From Salticus scenicus (Eukaryota > Arthropoda > Arachnida > Araneae > Salticidae), in contig OZ005653.1 in the NCBI GenBank assembly GCA_963930645.1, positions 215,826,684 to 215,890,683 on the forward strand: a stretch of 64,000 nt of DNA. Direction: 5' to 3'. Made by a program: the position numbers and the translations under genes. Each line of letters opens with the position of its first letter. Within the stretch, counting starts at the first letter, position 1. This document shows positions 57,690-64,000 of the stretch, piece by piece. Under the pieces are notes generated by a model that was not told the origin of the DNA, made no database searches, and saw nothing but the letters and a program-made list of their open reading frames with translations.

Positions 57690-57884
57690 CAGGGGTCGTA
57701 CTTTCTGTCCTTTTTTCGGGACACTCGCATAGATTAGAAATTTCTGCCACCTTTTCTGTATATTTATATTAATGTGCCACGATAATACAGGGTGAAGATT
57801 ATTTTAAAATAGGGGTAGTAATAAAATGAAATTTTCTATTTTGTGAGAGGGTCCTGAAAAAAGGGCGGAGAGTACTTCCCCCTG
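57690..57884. mobile_element. MITE with about 35-bp inverted termini
   Basis: The left end CAGGGGTCGTACTTTCTGTC, continuing to CTTTTTTCGGGAC, pairs with the right end, whose reverse complement starts CAGGGGGAAGTACTCTCCGC and continues to CTTTTTTCAGGAC. The total of 195 bp is non-coding. Clear 8-bp flanking duplications are not visible, so the superfamily is uncertain, though CAGGG starts are common in hAT and related elements. Confidence 0.7.
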
Positions 57885-58095
57885 ATAAGTACAATGAACA
57901 TATATGTGTAATATGTATTATATATTAAATAGTTAGTAGATCTACTCGCGTACTCGCGTACTCACTGACACAATACGGTCGGGGTGATTCTTTGGTAGAT
58001 TGGGTTACGATTTTTTTGAAAAGTTTTATTTGGAATGCCTAACAACTACTAAGATGGCATTTTTCGAAATTTTCTCTCTTTTCCCTATGAGATAG

Positions 58096-58215
58096 CAGGC
58101 GGAAAATATACGCTTGCAAGCATATGTCCGCTCCAAAATACTTCACGTTGAAGAAATGGCACATGGGGATACTAGGCTTCCGAACAAAACATACGAATAT
58201 ATTCTGCATAACTAG
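58096..58215 (+). CDS. Candidate coding segment, unknown
   Basis: After the pyrimidine-rich TTTTCTCTCTTTTCCCTA and AGATAG, the frame reads QAENIRLQAYVRSKILHVEE, then MAHGDTRLPNKTYEYILHN, then TAG. A second frame through the same DNA (RKIYACKHMSAPKYFTLKKW) is also open, and its phase would fit the exon ending at 55029. Only one can be coding and neither matches a family I know. Confidence 0.2.
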   Translation, partial: QAENIRLQAYVRSKILHVEEMAHGDTRLPNKTYEYILHN

Positions 58216-59620
58216 TGCATTCTACATTCAATCTATTTTCATGTACGTAATGTTTAATGTAGAGCAATTTCAGAGCTAGCTCCAAAAAATGAAAAAAAGA
58301 AAAAAGTTATTTTTGATTATGTCGTGTTTAAACAACACAAAAATTTAAATGTTGATATTTTTCTAAAAAACCTATTTCTTACAATCATCTTTTTTCTATA
58401 GTACATCATTTTCAAAGTACAATAAAGAACTATTTTATGCACTTCCATGTATAATGAATTAATTTTGAATTTATGAAATTGTATATGACGGTTCATATTC
58501 ATAATTTATATAAATATTCTTTCTGGAAACTTTATTCGATATATTCTTAGTTTATTTTTTCCGATTCATTATATTTAAAAATATACTATATATTCATTAG
58601 ATATTAAATGCATTTAAAGCATAAAAGCGATTTTATGCGGTTATAGTATTATTAAAGTAAAGCGTGTGTGCCATTATGTGTATATATATTGTGTTACAAT
58701 GTCATGAATAGGTATGGGCATACTCATATATTACACATTCTGCGTTAACATAGTCATTATGTTTAGGATCACGCATTAACAGATCTTCTAAGGACATGAT
58801 AGTTTGTATCTAAGAATTTGGAATTAAACAGTTACCTCGAAATAAAGTTGCACTAGCAATGATGACAGGGACTAATAGAAATTCATTTTTTTTTCTTTGA
58901 TAATATATCTATCTTATACAATGCAAGAAAAAACTTTGACACCGCAACTGATTATCTTTCGTCAATTAAAATTTGGAATATTCTTTTTAATTAAAGATAG
59001 ACATTTACATGAAACGTAAGAAATAAAGACGGATTTTAAATTTTGAGTAATTTTAGAGAGATGTACATAAAATTGTGCCTTCTAGTGAAGTGGAAATAAA
59101 ACTTTGAGACAATTTTTAATAGCGATTGCTTGCAATACGAGATAATTTCACATTTAAATGATTTTGTACAGGATAGTTGTGAAGAAGTATAAAATTATTA
59201 CCTAGAGATTAGACTGACTGATGAAAGAATTTGTTGTGTGGAAGCAAAAAAGTATTGACTGATGAAAAGAATGACATACCTTGGAATTTTACTAAAACGG
59301 AATGAATGCAATGCAAATTGATGGAAATATTAACAGATAAAACGGTGTCATTTCTAATTTCTTTCCAATTCACATAGATATGGTACAAAGAATAGAGGGC
59401 GGCCATAAAATTGTCAGCCAAAATGAATACAAATGATTTTAAAAGGGTTATAAAATACCATGCTCATTTTACAGTAATAGAATTTTATAGCTGTAAAATG
59501 GCAAAATATATATTTGAGTAAAATGTACATTTTACCCTTAATCTTCAAGTTTCATCAAGAGCTATTCAAAATGTCATAAGTCATGCCGAAAACGTCAAAA
59601 ATAAAAAATTCAAAGGCAAA

Positions 59621-59654
<34 letters not shown>

Positions 59655-59874
59655 GGTATATTTATTTAAGTATTTACAACATTCGACGGTTTAAAGGTAC
59701 ATTTGTGGCTAAAATATTACTCACGATTGGAAAAAGAAATAATCTGATGGAATTGGCGGCATAAAAAAATATTGATAGAATGGAGTAAAGTCCTGCATAT
59801 TTTTCAAAATGATTTAAATAATAAACTACATAAAAAAAAAAATTACTGATGCCCTGTTCGTTTTCTTCTTGTCT
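58216..59874. other. Non-coding stretch
   Basis: AT-rich, with a T-run at 59623-59651. No gene or element was recognised. Confidence 0.45.
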
Positions 59875-59882
59875 CGGACACT

Positions 59883-60170
59883 CAGAGCCTAATTAAGGGG
59901 GAAGCACACCATATCTCCGCTCTCACCGGAATATTTTTACAATTATTTTTTACTTCATGTCATAGAAATTCCACGCTTTGACGAGGAAATATTTTTTTAT
60001 AAAAAATGAACGGTGTAAAAAGATCCGATTTACTCACCGTTATTAGACACCAGAATTCTTTTAAAATAATTTTTAATGAGAATATTCTGTTTATTATAGG
60101 AGGAAAGTATTTGTTAAAAAATAACGGTGTAAGTATAAATAATGTGTGCTTTCCCCTTAATCAGGCTCTG
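59883..60170. mobile_element. hAT-type MITE with 8-bp target duplication
   Basis: The 288-bp element starts CAGAGCCTAATTAAGGGGGA and, on the reverse complement of its other end, CAGAGCCTGATTAAGGGGAA; both continue AGCACAC. The terminal repeat is about 27 bp with two mismatches. It is flanked by CGGACACT at 59875-59882 and 60171-60178, an exact 8-bp target duplication. The CAGAG terminus and 8-bp duplication are hallmarks of hAT elements. The open frame inside is not a transposase, so mobilisation was by an enzyme from elsewhere. The perfect target duplication implies a fairly recent insertion. Confidence 0.9.
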
Positions 60171-60178
60171 CGGACACT

Positions 60179-61126
60179 ACGTTTTCTCGAATAATTCTGT
60201 AAATAGTGATCGGTGTCACTAGATATACCGATGTTTGCCGAATGATACAAGCAACATGTTTATCTTTGTTTGAAATTTCTTTGAGAGTTGTTAACGAAGT
60301 AATTATTAAAGACGCTGTGTTATTGAAGGTATTTTATTTCCCTATTCGCAAATAGATTCTCCAAATCGAAATTCTTCATGCTACGAAGTCCAAGTAAAGT
60401 AGAGCGATTTTTAACGTCGTACACTAGCTGCGCATTAGGCAATTGGTGACTGTCAGGGACTCATGATTAGAGTTGGTCTAAAGACATACCATCATAATTT
60501 TAATCGTATGTAGAAAGGATGGTTGCCCCGCTTCGGCAAACCTCAGACAAGTAAAAACGAAACTGAATGACTGATATCCTCGAAAGTAGAAAAAAAAAAT
60601 AGAGAAAATTAGTCTAAAATGCGAAATGATGATAATATACTTTTAAAAATGTTAGACCCTTGAACTAAGTATAGAAAATGAATGTTTTAATAAATTAATA
60701 TTGATCCTAAAAATGTGTTTTCAATCATTTTATTACGTATAAAATATTAAAAAGGTATTCAGGGTTGCATATTTTTATATTCCAAATATTATCGCTTATA
60801 CTTTGAATTATTTATTTATTTATTTTTCAAATTATTATCCTTGTGAGCGGTTGAATCAAAGTATTTGCTGGAATTAGATAAAACTGATAGGATTGTTAAT
60901 TGTTACAATGGGAGTTGCGAAGTCTACCTTTCTGTGAAAGTTCCCCGTATGGGTGAACTGAAAACTATTGTTTTAAAAGTTTGTTATAACAGATAGTTAA
61001 GTAAGTAACTTCATCTTTTATCTCTATAAGCGTTGTTTTTTAACTATTCAATTTGCCAACTAAAAATGTAAACGTAATTTGCATAATAAATGAAATTGTG
61101 ACGAACAAAGCACTGTTATTTAAACA
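60179..61126. other. Non-coding stretch
   Basis: No gene or element was recognised. Confidence 0.4.
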
Positions 61127-61264
61127 ATGGCAGAATGCTCGTGTGACACAAAGTTAAATTTGGGAGGTTCGAAGGAAAAGGATTATCAATTGTCAACAAT
61201 GAGGTGCACAAAATGTTGGGAAAAGGAAGAAATACCACATTTTGCATTTTCGAATTTTACGTAG
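61127..61264 (+). CDS. Small cysteine-containing open frame
   Basis: A 45-codon ATG-to-TAG frame reads MAECSCDTKLNLGGSKEKDY, then QLSTMRCTKCWEKEEIPHF, then AFSNFT. CxC, then NL, then CxxCW, then H is loosely like the first half of a PHD-type zinc finger, but the second half is missing. It could be an exon, a fossil of a retroposed gene, or chance. The composition is unlike nearby noise. No splice sites are convincing. Confidence 0.3.
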   Translation: MAECSCDTKLNLGGSKEKDYQLSTMRCTKCWEKEEIPHFAFSNFT

Positions 61265-61910
61265 TCAGGTTTGAACAGCGAAATGTTTTTCAGTAAAAAA
61301 AGTCTATCTTGAGGTATCTTAGATTTTATATTTTATTAGAGTGTTGATGTTAATAAACTTGGTTAAAAAACACATTTTGTTGATGTTCGCACTTGAAAAC
61401 ATAAGCGATATCATACGATTGATAACATTCGTTCAAAATAATTTATTCATGATATTCAAAAATGATTAATTTGCTTAATTTGAAACGTAAAATTTGAATT
61501 CCTAATTAGAATAATTATTATTTTCACATGTTTTAGGAGTGCTGATACACTAATATCCAATCAGCTCTCTTAAGGTTGCACAACCTTCGAATTCATTGAT
61601 ACTTTCTCTAATACAATTTCGTTGCTGCCTGTTTTAAGAATATCTCAAAGAAAAATGGAATTTTTCGAATTGTGTTCCTTTAAATCTCACCCTCTGAACA
61701 TGTCGCCTTTCGTGTAAATAACCAAAACATAAATAAAATAAAATAAATTATCAATTTATTTTCGAGACTAAAAATATAAAAATTTTGAGCTTACTTAATG
61801 AACAATATATTTATATAAGCATGCAATTTTTAAATGATTTTCTGACTATTAAAATTGGTGCCATGTTTAAAAATTTGAATTAAAAAATACAAAAATAAAA
61901 AAAATAAAAA

Positions 61911-62165
61911 CTAAATAAAAAACTGAAATAAAAACCCAAATATGCAATGAGATATTGCGAAAAGATTAAGCATATAAAATCCTTTTAGATTACATGAGGA
62001 GGAATAGTTTGTAAGTAAGAGATTTTTTACATCACACATGAGTTTTTCGATGGGCAATTTGCAACGGTCAGAGGATTTTCCGCGGAGACACATGCTGCCA
62101 CAATTTTTACCCTCCACTAAAGATATGCCCCTTCCCTGCTTTGGTAAACCGAAAGGTAAATCAGA
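61911..62165 (-). CDS. Candidate coding segment, unknown
   Basis: The minus-strand frame reads LPFGLPKQGRGISLVEGKNC, then GSMCLRGKSSDRCKLPIEKL, then MCDVKNLLLTNYSSSC, and further on becomes Phe/Ile-rich. Five cysteines and balanced composition suggest the first 55 codons may be real or fossil coding sequence. A weak donor (GAT|GTAAAA) follows MCD. Family unknown. Confidence 0.22.
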   Translation of the reverse strand, partial: SDLPFGLPKQGRGISLVEGKNCGSMCLRGKSSDRCKLPIEKLMCDVKNLLLTNYSSSCNLKGFYMLNLFAISHCIFGFLFQFFI

Positions 62166-64000
62166 CTAACATGAAGCTTTAAATTACGCATGGGCAGTTC
62201 AAGGAAAAATACGCAATCTTATGTTGGGTTTTTTGCCAGTTTTCTTATTCATATTGATAAAAATCTGTTACAGAGCATAAAATGATTATGATGTTTTGGA
62301 ATTTTATGTTTAAGTTTTTGACATTTTTTTCATTTTGATTAAATTTATTTAAAACTTTCTCAACGTATACGTCTCAAAAACAGTACTTGAATATAATTAT
62401 GAATATTATCTGTAATGTTTAATTATTCAATAATAGAGTATTGAATTTTCTCAAAATTTTACATTTTAAAGCATGTATTCTTTTATATTTTTACTTCTTT
62501 TTAGATGAAAATTTATTTATTTAAAAATATATTCCTGATATTCACAAGTAAAAAGGCATATTTTTACTTCACTAATTTATTAGATATGTACTTTCTAACT
62601 GTTCAATTTTCAATTTGTAGTGATTTTTACAAAAATACCCCCGCTTTACATTTGAGTATTTTAAATTAATAAACTCACATGTACACCAAAAAACGAATAT
62701 TTCCAGCAAATCAATTTTTAGTTTTCAACCAAGGCAGCTGAAGATAAGTTGAAATTGCACAAAAAACAACATTATTTCCACCAAAGTTTTAAGTTTACTT
62801 TTTTTTAATTCATTACGTTCTTATTCGTTAAGTAAGATCTATCTTCAACCTTTAGAATAGTTGCTATGCTATGCTAATAACAAAAATTAGCACTGAATTT
62901 GCTTTGTGTCTCTAAAATGATGAATAAAGTAAATCATAATAAATGAGTTAAGGAAAAACATGTTTCAAATCTAAAATATATATCACGTCAAAATTACCGA
63001 TAAGCAAACAGTGAATTTCACGCCGTTAAAACATTTCTATTTACTAAAGTTTTCCTTTTTAATGATGTTGTCTCAAAATACACACTAACATAAATATTTC
63101 GATCAAAATCAATATTTACAATAGCGTGACTGGAATTCAAACTCTGTCTACGTGTACATCAAGCTTTTATGTTCTGTCATTCTCTTAGCCTATTATTATA
63201 CTAGTAAATTTTGTACCGCCCACTAATGTTTGTTATTCCGAGGTTTAAGGCAAGCTATTAATTTTGTAGTGCATTAATGTTGTATATACCATTTTAGAAT
63301 TTTATTATTTTTGAGTGTGTATATATAGAAAGACAAATATTTGGTTTTCTGTGTCTGTATAATGCATAGTAAAATAGATAGTTGTTGATATTTATCTTTA
63401 TATATTGAAATTAATCCTTTAAATAAATGAAACATAAAATGTTTAAGATAAATTTTGAAAAGAATTAACTATGAATTTAATATTTAATAGCTAATTTATA
63501 ATTTGAATATTATATGAGGAGCAAAAATCAATTTTCTTCATGGAAAAAAGTGTTCTTTTATGATCTTATTCCAGATTTTTGAAATTTAACATTAATTATA
63601 AAATCATCGGCAGACAATTTTCTCTTAGTTGTTACCATAGTAACTTTTAAAAATAACATTTTAAAGATATTTTAGAAAATATTTTGGCTTTTGAAACTCT
63701 ATTTACACAGAAAAATTATTTTATTAAAGCAAAATTTTTTGGTAGAGCTATTTCAACATAAATATTTGGTTGATTTAACATATTATTTTATTACGTCAAC
63801 AAAAATTTTAGTGTTTGACGAAGTTTTATTGTTTTGAGTAGTTTGTTTAAAAGAAATAATCTTATAGAAAAATTAAGATTTGTGCTAAAACAATTGTTAA
63901 AATAATCTTAATAATTGGCGTTAAAGTTACTACATAAAATACTTTGCGTTTATAATTTTCTTACGCATAACAGAATGTTATAATATTGGACCAATATTTT
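62166..64000. other. Non-coding stretch
   Basis: AT-rich sequence to the end of the window with no recognisable gene, RNA or element. Confidence 0.45.

Overview
The window is strongly AT-rich animal DNA with dense microsatellites and homopolymer A/T runs, many of 20-37 bases, very little coding sequence, and short candidate exons bounded by GT/AG splice sites. The retroelement Gag and Pol proteins, a Penelope-like element and four Tc1/mariner-type transposons point to an arthropod; their flavour suggests an arachnid, perhaps a spider. That is an impression from protein families, not a proven assignment. No bacterial operon, CRISPR array or rRNA gene is present.

Layout. 1-7.5 kb is non-coding with two sets of diverged tandem duplications and one convincing minus-strand exon (5994-6151). 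7.5-21.3 kb is a graveyard of small elements: a Tc1 N-terminal fragment, a tRNA-derived SINE, two copies of a non-autonomous DNA element, a broken transposon split by another repeat, and a Penelope-like (GIY-YIG) remnant in an inverted-repeat hairpin with a hammerhead-ribozyme-like core. 23.7-30.3 kb is LTR retrotransposon 1 (minus strand). 30.6-31.8 kb is a mariner and 33.5-34.8 kb a second Tc1/mariner-type element with intact 26-bp termini. 39.5-40.6 kb holds a third broken DDE transposase beside a palindrome. 42.5-49.3 kb is LTR retrotransposon 2 (minus strand), inserted into a local tandem-repeat array with a 5-bp target duplication. 54.4-55.0 kb is a GC-richer island with four cAMP-response-element-like sites, a TATA-like box and a first coding exon ending at a canonical splice donor. 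55.8-57.5 kb is a Tc1 element, followed by two MITEs, one of them a textbook hAT MITE with an 8-bp target duplication.

Main discovery. Both LTR elements are Ty3/gypsy-like by protein, yet integrase lies UPSTREAM of reverse transcriptase: gag, protease, integrase, reverse transcriptase, RNase H. In element 2 integrase and reverse transcriptase are contiguous in one 911-codon frame, so the order is native and not a rearrangement. This is the arrangement of the Gmr1-type elements first reported from fish. The two elements are clearly diverged families. Element 2 is young (LTRs of 306 and 311 bp with two substitutions) but carries frame breaks; element 1 carries more stops and has lost most of its 5' LTR.

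Limits: no alignment, repeat-library search or transcript data could be used. Coordinates of degenerate repeats are approximate, and every single-exon call is a candidate from splice-site plus reading-frame evidence alone.
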